This document shows, in pieces, positions 15,770 to 24,466 of a stretch of 64,000 nucleotides of DNA. Position 1 is the first letter of the stretch; every line of letters starts with the position of its first letter. Under the pieces are notes generated by a model. It was not told the origin of the DNA, did not search any database, and was given only the letters and a program-made list of their open reading frames with translations. The position numbers and the translations under genes were made by a program. The stretch covers positions 54,575 to 118,574 of the forward strand of contig CAYQDR010000002.1 of assembly GCA_964416315.1 (NCBI GenBank), in the 5' to 3' direction. Origin of the DNA: CAYQDR01 sp964416315 (lineage in GTDB: Bacteria; Methylomirabilota; Methylomirabilia; Rokubacteriales; DASRDR01).

Positions 15770-17819
15770 GGCGCTGCTCGCGCTCGAGGGCGTCCGGATC
15801 TCGTACTTCACCCGGGCGGGCGAGGTCAACGTCGTCCCGGGCCTTTCGTTCACCCTCGGGCGAGGCGAGGCCCTGGGCCTGGTCGGCGAGTCGGGGTGCG
15901 GGAAGTCCACGGTCGCGCTCGCGATCGTGCGCTACCTCGGCCGGGCCGGGCGGGTCGTTGGCGGGCGGATCCGCTTCGAGGGGCGCGACCTCGCGACGCT
16001 CGGCGAGGAGGAGCTGCGGGGGATCCGCGGGCGGCGCATCGCGATGGTCTACCAGGATCCGATGGCGAGCCTCAACCCCGTGATGACCGTGGGGCGGCAG
16101 CTCGTCGAGGTGCCGCGGCTCCACGAGGGGGTCGGCGAGACCGAGGCGCGGGCGCGCGCGCTCCGGATGCTCGCCGAGGTCAACCTCCCGGACCCCGAGG
16201 ACGTGCTCCGGCGCTACCCCCACCAGCTCTCCGGCGGCCAGCAGCAGCGCATCGTCATCGCGATGGCGCTGATCGCCCGGCCGGCGCTCCTCATCATGGA
16301 CGAGCCGACGACCGGCCTCGACGTCACGGTGGAAGCCGCGGTCCTCGACCTCGTGCGCGAGCTCCGGCGGCGCCACGACTCGGCCATCCTCTACATCAGC
16401 CATAACCTTGGCACGGTGGTCCGCGTCTCGGACCGTGTCGGGGTGATGTACCGGGGGGAGCTGGTCGAAGAGGGCTCGATCCGCCAGGTCTTTTCGAACC
16501 CGCGCCACCCCTACACCCGGGGCCTCCTCGACTGCCTGCCGACCCTCGGGCGCGACAAGCGCCGGACGCCGCTCCTCCCGATCCCGGGTCAGGTGGAGTC
16601 GCCGTCGAGCCGCGCGCCGGGATGCAGCTTCGCCGCGCGTTGCGCCCACGTCGAGCCGGGGCGCTGCACCGTGGGTGCGATCCCGACCGAGACGGTCGCG
16701 AACGAGCCGGGCCACCGCGTCCAGTGCGTGCGGGCGGGCGAGCTGCCGCCGTGGCGCCGGCGCTATGTCGAGGCCGCCGAGGCCGGCGCGCGTGCAGCCT
16801 CCGAGCCCGTCGTCGCGCTCGACCGGCTCTCGAAGGTCTACCGGCCCCGTCGGGGCCTCTTCGGCGCCCAGGCCGACGTGCGGGCGCTGGCCGACGTCGG
16901 GCTGGACGCGCTCCGGGGGCAGACGCTCGCCATCGTCGGGGAGTCCGGGTGTGGCAAGTCCACCCTTGCGCGGGTGCTCTCGGGCCTCGAGACGGCGACC
17001 GCGGGTCAGGTGCGCCTCGTGGGCACCGACGTCGCGGCGCTGCCGGTCGACGCGCGGGCGCCGTCGCTCCGGCGGACGCTCCAGATGGTCTTCCAGAACC
17101 CGGACAGCACGCTCAACCCGAGCCACACCGTCGGCTACGCGGTCGGCCGGGCCCTCCGGCGGCTCCGGGGTCTCAGCGCGGCAGGCGCGGCCCGCGAGGT
17201 CGGGCGTCTGCTCGAGGTGGTGAAGCTCGGGCCCGAGCTGGCCGGCCGGAAGCCGCACCAGCTCTCCGGCGGCCAGAGGCAGCGGGTCGCCATCGCCCGC
17301 GCGCTCGCGGGCGACCCGGAGGTGATCGTCGCGGACGAGCCGGTCTCCTCGCTTGACGTCTCGGTCCAGGCGGCGATCATCAACCTCCTGACCGAGCTCC
17401 AGGCCGAGCGCGGCGCCACGCTCCTCTTCATCTCCCACGACCTCTCGGTCGTGCGGTATCTGGCGGATCACGTGGCGGTGATGTACCTCGGCAAGATCGT
17501 CGAGTTCGGTCGGGCCGAGGACGTGTTCGCGCCGCCCTACCACCCGTACACCGAGGCGCTCCTCTCCGCCGTCCCGGTCCCCGACCCCGATGCCCAGCCG
17601 GAGCGCATCGTCCTCGAGGGGGCGCTCCCGAGCCCGACCGAGGTGCCGCGCGGCTGCCCGTTCGCGACCCGGTGCCCGCGCAAGGTCGGCGCCGTCTGCG
17701 ACGACACGCCGCCCCCGGAGCAGCGGCTCGCCCACGGCCACCGCATCGCCTGCCACATCCCGGCCGAGGACCTCGTGCGCTTGCACCGCGCCGGCGTGCC
17801 CGCCCCCACTGGCGCGTAG
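15762..17819 (+). CDS. Fused tandem ABC ATPase (DppD-DppF in one chain)
   Basis: 685 residues carrying two complete ATP-binding cassettes. The first has Walker A GESGCGKST near residue 44, signature LSGGQQQR near 152 and Walker B LLIMDEPTTGLD. The second repeats GESGCGKST near 392, LSGGQRQR and VIVADEPVSSLD. Each is followed by the oligopeptide C-terminal extension with RHPYTRGLL or YHPYTEALL and a Cys-rich FAARC/FATRC tail that binds an Fe-S cluster in relatives. The fusion supplies both ATPase sites for DppBC from one gene. GTG 15762 overlaps the permease. No intact binding protein belongs to this + strand cassette. Confidence 0.93.
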   Translation: MTEALLALEGVRISYFTRAGEVNVVPGLSFTLGRGEALGLVGESGCGKSTVALAIVRYLGRAGRVVGGRIRFEGRDLATLGEEELRGIRGRRIAMVYQDPMASLNPVMTVGRQLVEVPRLHEGVGETEARARALRMLAEVNLPDPEDVLRRYPHQLSGGQQQRIVIAMALIARPALLIMDEPTTGLDVTVEAAVLDLVRELRRRHDSAILYISHNLGTVVRVSDRVGVMYRGELVEEGSIRQVFSNPRHPYTRGLLDCLPTLGRDKRRTPLLPIPGQVESPSSRAPGCSFAARCAHVEPGRCTVGAIPTETVANEPGHRVQCVRAGELPPWRRRYVEAAEAGARAASEPVVALDRLSKVYRPRRGLFGAQADVRALADVGLDALRGQTLAIVGESGCGKSTLARVLSGLETATAGQVRLVGTDVAALPVDARAPSLRRTLQMVFQNPDSTLNPSHTVGYAVGRALRRLRGLSAAGAAREVGRLLEVVKLGPELAGRKPHQLSGGQRQRVAIARALAGDPEVIVADEPVSSLDVSVQAAIINLLTELQAERGATLLFISHDLSVVRYLADHVAVMYLGKIVEFGRAEDVFAPPYHPYTEALLSAVPVPDPDAQPERIVLEGALPSPTEVPRGCPFATRCPRKVGAVCDDTPPPEQRLAHGHRIACHIPAEDLVRLHRAGVPAPTGA

Positions 17820-17889
17820 CGGTTGTGGCGCGAGCGAGGTCCGATCCGGGAGCGAACCGGTTCCGTGCCGTTGACATGAGCGCGGCGAA

Positions 17890-18103
17890 GATGGACGAGC
17901 TGCTCCGCCAGGCCCGCTCGGCGCCGCAGCAGGCCGAGCGGAAGCGGCTGTATGCCGAGGCGCTGCGCCTCGTCATCGAGGACGTGCCCGTGATCTTCCT
18001 GCACCACGACGCGTGGACGAAGGCCTGGGACGAGCGGGTGCAGGGGTACGTGGAGATCCCCGACGGGCGGATGCGGCTCGAGCGCGTCTGGCAGAGGCGG
18101 TAA
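17890..18103 (+). pseudogene. C-terminal relic of a family-5 ABC substrate-binding protein
   Basis: About 71 codons reading MDELLRQARSAPQQAERKRL to EIPDGRMRLERVWQRR. This is nearly the same as the last 70 residues of the intact binding protein encoded in the opposite direction at 20027-21562. Nucleotide similarity is high from about 17892 to 18100 and drops abruptly upstream. The missing ~440 residues include the signal peptide and first lobe, so it is nonfunctional. It lies where the binding-protein gene of the + strand ABC operon would be expected. Confidence 0.8.
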
Positions 18104-18115
18104 GGGGGGGGTCGG

Positions 18116-19009
18116 CTACACCCGGAGCCGCGGGTCCAGCGCGTCGCGGAGGCCGTCGCCGAGGAAGTTGAAGCTGAGCGTGGTCACGAAGATGGCCGCG
18201 CCCGGCGCGACGGACAGCCACGGCGCCATCTCCAGGTACTCCCGCCCCGTGTTCAGCATCGAGCCCCAGCTCGGCGTGGGCGGCTGGGTCCCCAGGCCCA
18301 GGAAGGAGAGGCCCGCCTCCGCGAGGACCGCGAACGCCACGCGCAGCGACGCGTGGACGATGATCGGCGCCAGGGTGCCGGGGAGGATGTGGCGCACGAC
18401 GATCCGACCGTCGGCCAGGCCGGCAGCCCGCGCGGCCTCCACGTACTCCTGGGCCCGGAGCGAGAGCACCTGCCCGCGGACGAGGCGGGCGAACCCCGGG
18501 ATCCCGACGATGCCGATGGCGATCATCGCGTTGCGCAGGCTCGGGCCCAGGGCGGCGGTGATGGCGAGGGCGAGGACGAGCGCCGGGAAGGCGAGCAGCC
18601 CGTCCATGACGCGCATGGTCACGTCGTCGACCCAGCCGCCCCGGTAGCCGGCGACGAGCCCGAGGCTCACCCCCGCGAGGAGCGAGATCCCCACCGCGAG
18701 CACGCCCACGAGCAGCGACACGCGCGCGCCGTAGAGCACCCGGCTCAGGATGTCGCGCCCGAGGTCGTCGGTGCCGAGGAGGTGCTGGCCTCCCGGCGGC
18801 TGGAGCATCCGCTCGAGGCGCTGCTCGGTGGGGTCGTAGGGTGCGAGCGCTGGCGCGAGCACCGCGGCCACGACGAGTGTCGCGATGACGAGGAGCCCGA
18901 CCTTCGCGAGGTGGCCGCGGAGCAGGCGCCCGAGAAGCACCGCCGGGCGGCCGCGCGCGGGCGCGGCCACGGCGAGGGGGGGCGCGGGGCGGACGGCGTC
19001 GAGGGCCAT
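18116..19009 (-). CDS. ABC transporter permease, DppC type (second cassette)
   Basis: 297 residues with an Ala/Pro-rich N-terminal tail, six hydrophobic segments and DppC motifs: LGTDDLGRDILSRVLYGARV, GFARLVRGQVLSLRAQEYVE leading into the EAA loop, and AEAGLSFLGLGTQPPTPSWG. It ends LGDGLRDALDPRLRV. It follows the DppB-type gene by nine bases on the minus strand and converges with the binding-protein relic, leaving only 12 bp between the two stop codons. No ATPase gene follows, which is unusual for this operon type. Confidence 0.92.
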   Translation of the reverse strand: MALDAVRPAPPLAVAAPARGRPAVLLGRLLRGHLAKVGLLVIATLVVAAVLAPALAPYDPTEQRLERMLQPPGGQHLLGTDDLGRDILSRVLYGARVSLLVGVLAVGISLLAGVSLGLVAGYRGGWVDDVTMRVMDGLLAFPALVLALAITAALGPSLRNAMIAIGIVGIPGFARLVRGQVLSLRAQEYVEAARAAGLADGRIVVRHILPGTLAPIIVHASLRVAFAVLAEAGLSFLGLGTQPPTPSWGSMLNTGREYLEMAPWLSVAPGAAIFVTTLSFNFLGDGLRDALDPRLRV

Positions 19010-19018
19010 GGGCGCCGT

Positions 19019-19963
19019 TCAGTCGTACCGGATCCGGGGATCGAGCCAGGCGTACGCCACGTCGACCAGGAGGTTCACCAGGAGAAAGTTCAGCGCGAGC
19101 AGGAGCACCACTCCCTGGACGACGGGGAAGTCGCGCTGGAAGATGGCGTCCACGAGGAGGCGTCCCACCCCCGGGAGCGCGAAGATCGTCTCGGTGATGA
19201 TGGCCCCGCCGAGGAGCGCCCCCGCCTGGAGCCCGACCACGGTCACGACGGGGATCAGCGCGTTCTTCAGCGCGTGGCGCAGGAGGACCGGGCGCTCGCC
19301 GAGACCCTTGGCCCGCGCCGTCCGGACGTAGTCGAGCTGGAGCACCTCCAGCAAGCTCGACCGGGTCATGCGCATGACGACCGCGGCCATGGCCGTGCCG
19401 AGCGTGATCGCGGGCAGGACGAGCGAGCGGAGCCCGCCCCAGGGGTCGCGGAGCGGGCTCACGTAGCCGATCGGCGGGAGCCACCCGAGCGTCACGGAGA
19501 AGAGGAAGATCAGGAGGATGGCGAGCCAGAAGTTGGGGAGCGAGATGCCGGAGAGCGCGACGAGCGTCCCGGCGACGTCGGCGACCGAGTTGCGGCGCAC
19601 CGCCGAGAGGATCCCGGCCGGCAGCGCCACCGTCAGCGCGAGGACGGTCGCGGCGGCCGCGAGGGTGAGCGTGACCGGGAGGCGCTCCCGGATCGCCTCG
19701 GTGACCGGCTGGTTCGTGCGGATCGAGCGGCCCAGCTCCCCGCGCGCGGCCCGCCCGAGCCAGGTGAGGTACTGGACCGGCAGGGGCCGGTCGAGCCCGA
19801 GCTCCCGGCGGAGGGCCGCGGCGGTGGCCGGGTCCGACTCCTCCCGCAGCATGATGGCCACGGGGTCCCCGGGCGTCAGGTGGATCAGCGAGAAGACGAT
19901 CGCGCTGACCACGAGCAGCACCGGCACCATGGCGCCGAGCCGCCGGATCAGGTAGAGGAGCAT
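19019..19963 (-). CDS. ABC transporter permease, DppB type (second cassette)
   Basis: 314 residues. It has the DppB N-terminal helix and extracytoplasmic stretch (LRRELGLDRPLPVQYLTWLG, GELGRSIRTNQPV). The EAA loop is DYVRTARAKGLGERPVLLRH and the C-terminus is DVAYAWLDPRIRYD. Start is ATG 19963 downstream of the binding-protein gene (64 bp gap). It works with the neighbouring DppC-type permease; the ATPase must come from elsewhere, possibly the convergent fused DppDF at 15762-17819. Confidence 0.92.
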   Translation of the reverse strand: MLLYLIRRLGAMVPVLLVVSAIVFSLIHLTPGDPVAIMLREESDPATAAALRRELGLDRPLPVQYLTWLGRAARGELGRSIRTNQPVTEAIRERLPVTLTLAAAATVLALTVALPAGILSAVRRNSVADVAGTLVALSGISLPNFWLAILLIFLFSVTLGWLPPIGYVSPLRDPWGGLRSLVLPAITLGTAMAAVVMRMTRSSLLEVLQLDYVRTARAKGLGERPVLLRHALKNALIPVVTVVGLQAGALLGGAIITETIFALPGVGRLLVDAIFQRDFPVVQGVVLLLALNFLLVNLLVDVAYAWLDPRIRYD

Positions 19964-20026
19964 CGCCCCTCCCGGCGCGAGCGCGGGCTCATGCCGGCGC
20001 CGCCTCGAGCCGGGGTCCGCCGGGGC

Positions 20027-21562
20027 TCAGCGCCGGGCCAGCCAGACGCGCTCGAGCCGCATCCGCCCGTCCGGGATCTCGACGTACCCCTGCACCCGCT
20101 CGTCCCAGGCCTTCGTCCAGGCGTCGTGGTGCACGAAGACCAGCGGCGAGTCCTCGATGAGGAGCCGGACGGCCTCCGTGTAGAAGCGCTTCCGCTCGGC
20201 CTGACTGGGGGAGGATCGCGCCTGGCGGAGCAGCTCGTCCACCTTCGGGTTCGAGTACTTCCCCCAGTTGTTGGCGCCGCCCGTCGTCAGGTGCGAGAAC
20301 ATGTTCCCGTCGGGGTCCGGCCGCCCGCTCCAGAGGGACTCGGCGGCGTCGAACTGCCCGGCCTTGCGCTTCTCGATCCACGCCCCGATCTCGAGGAGCG
20401 CGATCTCCATCTCGATGCCGACCCGCTTCAGGTTGTCCTGGACGACCTGCGCTTGCTTCTGCGCCAACGGGGTGTTGAGGATGTTCAGCGTGAACTTGAA
20501 GCCGCCCGGCTGCCCGCCCTCGGCGAGCTTCTGCCGCGCCCTGGCCGGGTCGGGCGCGTTGCCGTAGCCGGGCAGCGCCTCGTACGCCCAGCTCCGGGGC
20601 GGGATGGGGCCCTGGGCCACCGCGCCGAGGGCGAAGAACACGGCCCGGTGGATCGCCTCCCGGTTCACCGCCCACGCCACGGCCTGCCGCAGGGCTTTGT
20701 TGTTGAACGGCGGCCGCGTCGTGTTCAGCTCCATCCGGCGATAGCCGAGGCCCGGCGTCTCGACGACCCGGAGCTTCGGGTTCGACTTGAGCGGCGCCAC
20801 GTCCTTGGGGGGGAGGTCGTCGATCAGGTCCAGCGTGCCCGTGCGGAGCGCGGTGAGCTTCACGGTGTGATCGGGGATCGGCTTGTAGGCGACCTCGTCG
20901 AGGTAGGGAGCCCCCTTTCGCCAGTATCCCGGGAAGCGCCTGACGATCAGGCGGTCGTCTTTGACCCACTCGACGAACTGGAACGGCCCGGTCCCGACCG
21001 GGTTCCGCGCGAAGTCCTTGCCGTGCTTCTCGACGGCCGCCCGCGAGACCATGATACCGGCGCGATCGGTGAGCGTGGCGAGGAGCGCCGCGTCCGGCTC
21101 CTTCAGGTTGAGGCGGACGGCATGCGAGTCGAGGACGTCCACCGACTTGATGTTGCCGAGCTCGCTGCGCCGGATGGAGCCGGTCGCCGGGTTCACCATG
21201 CGCTCGACGTTCCACCTGACGACGTCGGCGTTGAAGTCCGTGCCGTCATGGAAGCGGACGCCCTTGCGCAGCCGGAAGACGTAGGCCAGCGGGTCGGGCT
21301 GCTCCCAGCTCTCGGCCAGCTCGGGGACGATGTTCAGGTTCGGATCCAGGCCGACCAGCGTGTTGTAGAGCTGGTAGTAGACGTCCCGGTCCACCGCGGA
21401 CGTCGACATGTGGGGATCCAGCGTCGTGAAGTCGCCCTGGAGCCCGACCCGGAGCGTGCCGCCGGGCTGCGGCTCCTGGGCCCCGCCGGAGAGGGCGAGG
21501 AACAGGCCCGCGAGGGCGAGGATGAGGCTGCCGAGGGCTGGGGGACGGTCGAGCGTGCGCAT
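20027..21562 (-). CDS. Family-5 ABC substrate-binding protein (DppA-like)
   Basis: 511 residues, exported by an N-terminal signal peptide (about 1-28, LGSLILALAGLFLALSGG). It binds peptides, nickel or similar solutes in the periplasm. Family-5 motifs are GGTLRVGLQGDFTTLDPHMS, the PELAESWE region, YVFRLRKGVRFHDGTDFNAD and NPVGTGPFQFVEW. The start is ATG 21562, preceded by AAGGAG; the frame is open far upstream but without a plausible start. It heads the operon with DppB- and DppC-type permeases. Its last ~70 codons are duplicated in inverted orientation at 17892-18100. Confidence 0.92.
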   Translation of the reverse strand: MRTLDRPPALGSLILALAGLFLALSGGAQEPQPGGTLRVGLQGDFTTLDPHMSTSAVDRDVYYQLYNTLVGLDPNLNIVPELAESWEQPDPLAYVFRLRKGVRFHDGTDFNADVVRWNVERMVNPATGSIRRSELGNIKSVDVLDSHAVRLNLKEPDAALLATLTDRAGIMVSRAAVEKHGKDFARNPVGTGPFQFVEWVKDDRLIVRRFPGYWRKGAPYLDEVAYKPIPDHTVKLTALRTGTLDLIDDLPPKDVAPLKSNPKLRVVETPGLGYRRMELNTTRPPFNNKALRQAVAWAVNREAIHRAVFFALGAVAQGPIPPRSWAYEALPGYGNAPDPARARQKLAEGGQPGGFKFTLNILNTPLAQKQAQVVQDNLKRVGIEMEIALLEIGAWIEKRKAGQFDAAESLWSGRPDPDGNMFSHLTTGGANNWGKYSNPKVDELLRQARSSPSQAERKRFYTEAVRLLIEDSPLVFVHHDAWTKAWDERVQGYVEIPDGRMRLERVWLARR

Positions 21563-21684
21563 CGTTCGGCTCCTTCCCGGGAGGGTTCGTGTCGGGGCCC
21601 GGCCGCTCCACACATACGCCAGGCCGCGAGAGGGCGTCAAGCCGAACCTTGACCCCTCGCGCCCCCGCGGGTAGGCTCGGGCGC

Positions 21685-22439
21685 ATGAAACCGCTCGACG
21701 ACGGGGCCTGGCGCGTGGACTCCGCGGCCGGCTGGCGCCCCGAGCAGCGCCCGGAGGCGCTCGGCCTCCGGGGGATGGTGGCCTCCGCGCACCCGGTCGC
21801 GGCGCTCGTCGGAATGACCGTGCTCGCGTGGAGCGGCAACGCCTTCGACGCCGCGATCGCCGTGGCCGCCGCCGAGGGGGTGTGCCTCCCGATGATGTGC
21901 GGGCTGGGCGGCGACGCGTTCGGCGTGCTCTACGACGCGCGCCGGGGGGAGCTCGTCGGGCTGAACGGGAGCGGCGTCGCCGCGGCGGGCGCCACGCGCG
22001 AGTACTACGTGAGCCGCGGCTTCCGGACGATGCCGCTCGACGGCGTCCACTCGGTCGCCGTCCCAGGCGCCGTCTCCGTCTACGAGACGCTCTGGAAGCG
22101 CTGGGGCACGCTGCCGTGGGCGGAGCTCTGGGCGCCGGCGAGGTCCTCACGAGCATCCTCGACCACGGGATGTCGCTGCAGGAGGCGGTCGAGGCGGCGC
22201 GCTGGTACAGCTTCCCCGGCACCGACCCCGCGACGATCGGCGAGCCGATGGTGGTGCGGCTGGAGAGTCGCGTTCCCGAGGCGGCCCGGCTCGAGCTGGC
22301 CGAACGCGGCCATGCGATCGAGACCCTGGGCCCCTGGAGCGGTGGCGGCGCCGTCCAGCTCGCCCAGGTGGACCAGGCGCGCGGCGTTCTCCGCGGCGCG
22401 AGCGACCCGCGCGCCGGCGGCGTCGCCCTCGGTTTCTAG
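21685..22439 (+). pseudogene. Gamma-glutamyltransferase family gene with internal deletion
   Basis: The first 150 or so residues match the N-terminus of gamma-glutamyltransferase/YwrD-type hydrolases: GMVASAHPVAALVGMTVL, FDAAIAVAAAEGVCLPMMCG, GLGGDAFGVLYDARRGE. At about 22139 the frame shifts. What follows is the C-terminus of the same family (GMSLQEAVEAARWYSFPG, then GGGAVQLAQVDQARGVLRGASDPR). Roughly half the protein is gone, including the nucleophile Thr at the autocleavage site. It is therefore a dead gene with an internal deletion. Confidence 0.8.
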
Positions 22440-22524
22440 CCCCGGTGCGGCTGATTTCCGTCTCCTCCCTGAGGGAGCCAGGAAGGAGCCGGCCGCCAAG
22501 CCGATCGGGGTCGCCGCCCGACGC

Positions 22525-23847
22525 TCAGCCTCCCTTCATCGTCGTCGGGAGCCAGAGGGCGATCTGGGGAAAGGCCACGATGAGGGCGATGCCCGCCAGC
22601 ATCATCAGGAAGAACGGGAGCACGCCCACGTAGACGTCCATGATGGTCCGCTGGGAGGCCTCGCGGCCGAGCTTCTCGCGCAGCCCGTGGATGACGTACA
22701 GGTTCAGCCCCTCGGGCGGGGAGATGAGGGCGGCCTCGGTCAGGATCACCGCGATGACCCCGAACCACACGAGATCGACGTGCATCGCCTTCAGCACGGG
22801 CAGGATCACCGGGATGGTCGTGACCATCATGGCGAAGCCGTCCATGAAGGTGCCCAGGACCAGGTAGAAGACGACGAGCAGGAGGATCGTCGCGGTCGGG
22901 CTCAAGCCCCAGGCCGCGACGGTCCGCGAGATCGCCTGCGGGACGCCCAGCATGGCCAGGGTCGAGTTGAGGATGAACGCTCCGGTCAGGATGAGCATGA
23001 CCATGGCTGTCGTCCGGGCGGTCGAGAAGAACACGCCCTTCAGCATGCTCGGGCTCACCCGGCGGCTCAGCAGCGCGAGCACGAAGGCGCCGGTCACCCC
23101 GAAGGCGGCCGCCTCCGTCGGCGTCGCCACGCCGAGGTAGATGGTCCCGAGGACCAGGAAGATCAGCGCGAACGTGGGGAGCATGTCGAGGAGCCCCCAC
23201 AGCCGGGTCCCCCAGGAGACAGCCGCCTCGCGCGGCGCCACCTGCGGCCAGATCTTGGCGGCGACGAAGATCACCCCCATGAAGAGCAGGGACAGGAGGA
23301 TCCCCGGCAGGATGCCCGCGACGTAGAGTCGGCCGATCGAGACTTCCATGAGGACGCCGTAGACGATGAAGTTGATGCTCGGCGGGACCAGGATGCCGAG
23401 AGTCCCGCCGGCGGCCAGCGACCCCAGTACCAGCCGCTCGTCGTAGCCCCGGGCGCGGAAGGCGGGGAGCGAGACCGAGCCGATCGTCGCGGCGGTGGCG
23501 ACGCTGGAGCCCGACACGGCGGCGAAGGTGGCGCAGGCGGCGATGTTGGAGTGCATGAGGCCACCGGGCAGCGGGCTGAGCCAGTGCGAGAGGACCCGGT
23601 AGAGGCGCTCCGAGAGCCCGCTGCGCAGCAGGAGCTCCCCCATCAGGATGAAGAGCGGGATGGCGACGAGGATGAAGCTCGTGTTCGTGTTCCACGCGAT
23701 GAGCCCGAGCATCTCCCACAGCGGCCGGTCGCTCATGAAGTACATGAGGGAGAGGCTGAGGAGCCCCAGGGCGGCGGCGACGTGCAACCCCAGGAGGAAG
23801 GCGGCGAGCATGAGCGCGCTCGCCACGGCCAGCGCCGTGAAGCCCAC
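22525..23847 (-). CDS. TRAP transporter large permease (DctM family), second system
   Basis: 440 residues from GTG 23847, with about 12 hydrophobic helices. DctM motifs are AIPLFILMGELLLRSGLSER, the SGSSVATAATIGSVSLPAF stretch, LGILVPPSINFIVYGVLMEV and the C-terminal TEAALISPPEGLNLYVIHGL. The frame is open upstream into the dctQ region; the GTG lies 15 bp after the dctQ stop (23864-23862) and gives the usual N-terminus. It is the last gene of a dctP-Q-M operon read leftwards from 25501. Confidence 0.9.
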   Translation of the reverse strand: MGFTALAVASALMLAAFLLGLHVAAALGLLSLSLMYFMSDRPLWEMLGLIAWNTNTSFILVAIPLFILMGELLLRSGLSERLYRVLSHWLSPLPGGLMHSNIAACATFAAVSGSSVATAATIGSVSLPAFRARGYDERLVLGSLAAGGTLGILVPPSINFIVYGVLMEVSIGRLYVAGILPGILLSLLFMGVIFVAAKIWPQVAPREAAVSWGTRLWGLLDMLPTFALIFLVLGTIYLGVATPTEAAAFGVTGAFVLALLSRRVSPSMLKGVFFSTARTTAMVMLILTGAFILNSTLAMLGVPQAISRTVAAWGLSPTATILLLVVFYLVLGTFMDGFAMMVTTIPVILPVLKAMHVDLVWFGVIAVILTEAALISPPEGLNLYVIHGLREKLGREASQRTIMDVYVGVLPFFLMMLAGIALIVAFPQIALWLPTTMKGG

Positions 23848-23861
23848 GATACCGCCCGCGC

Positions 23862-24416
23862 TCAGGCCCGGCCGCCGTCGCCGGCGCCCGGCTCCCGGGG
23901 GAGCGGCTCCGGGGGCGTGAGTCGCCCCAGGCGCACGGACTCGGCGAGGCCCGTGACGAGGATCGCCAGCGCCTCGAGGCCGAGGGCCGTGAGCCCGGTC
24001 GCCATGAGACCCTGCGGCACGAAGAGGGGCGTCTGGAGCGAGCTCATCGCCCGGGCGTCGCCCGTGAACGAGTCCCAGGCGAGCCCCCACGCGTAGACGG
24101 CGACCACCGAGGCGAAGAGGGCCATCACGCTCAGGGCGAGGTAGTTCAGCGCCGCCTGGGCGCCGGACGGCAGGTGGGGGAGGAGCACGTCGATGCGGAC
24201 GTGGCCGCCGGTCCGCAGCGCGTACGCCATCGCCCACATGGCGCCGAGCGCCAGCGCGTAGCCGCCGATCTCGTCGGTCACCGCCGAGGAGACGCCGAAG
24301 AACTTGCGGCCCACCACGTCCGCCGTGATGTAGAAGGACGCCAGGAGGAAAAGGAGGCCGCTCAGGTAGGCCATCCCCGTCACCAGGCGATCGAAGGCCT
24401 GGAGGATCCCGCGCAT
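23862..24416 (-). CDS. TRAP transporter small permease (DctQ family), second system
   Basis: 184 residues, start ATG 24416. Four hydrophobic segments are visible at about 12-35, 48-66, 86-108 and 128-150. Characteristic DctQ residues are FYITADVVGRKFFGVSSAVT, then GGHVRIDVLLPHLP. The C-terminal 25 residues are Pro/Gly-rich and cytoplasmic. It lies between the binding protein and the large permease of the same operon. Confidence 0.88.
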   Translation of the reverse strand: MRGILQAFDRLVTGMAYLSGLLFLLASFYITADVVGRKFFGVSSAVTDEIGGYALALGAMWAMAYALRTGGHVRIDVLLPHLPSGAQAALNYLALSVMALFASVVAVYAWGLAWDSFTGDARAMSSLQTPLFVPQGLMATGLTALGLEALAILVTGLAESVRLGRLTPPEPLPREPGAGDGGRA

Positions 24417-24466
24417 GGGGTCCGCGGTGCTCTGGTGCCCGGTCGGCGCCGGCCCGGGGCGCTTCG

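Noticed and set aside
18353..21652. Very long plus-strand reading frame (over 1000 codons) opposite the permease and SBP genes
   Set aside because: It is an antisense shadow caused by high GC and codon bias; the minus strand carries clear family motifs and the plus-strand translation is low-complexity Arg/Glu/Asp-rich.
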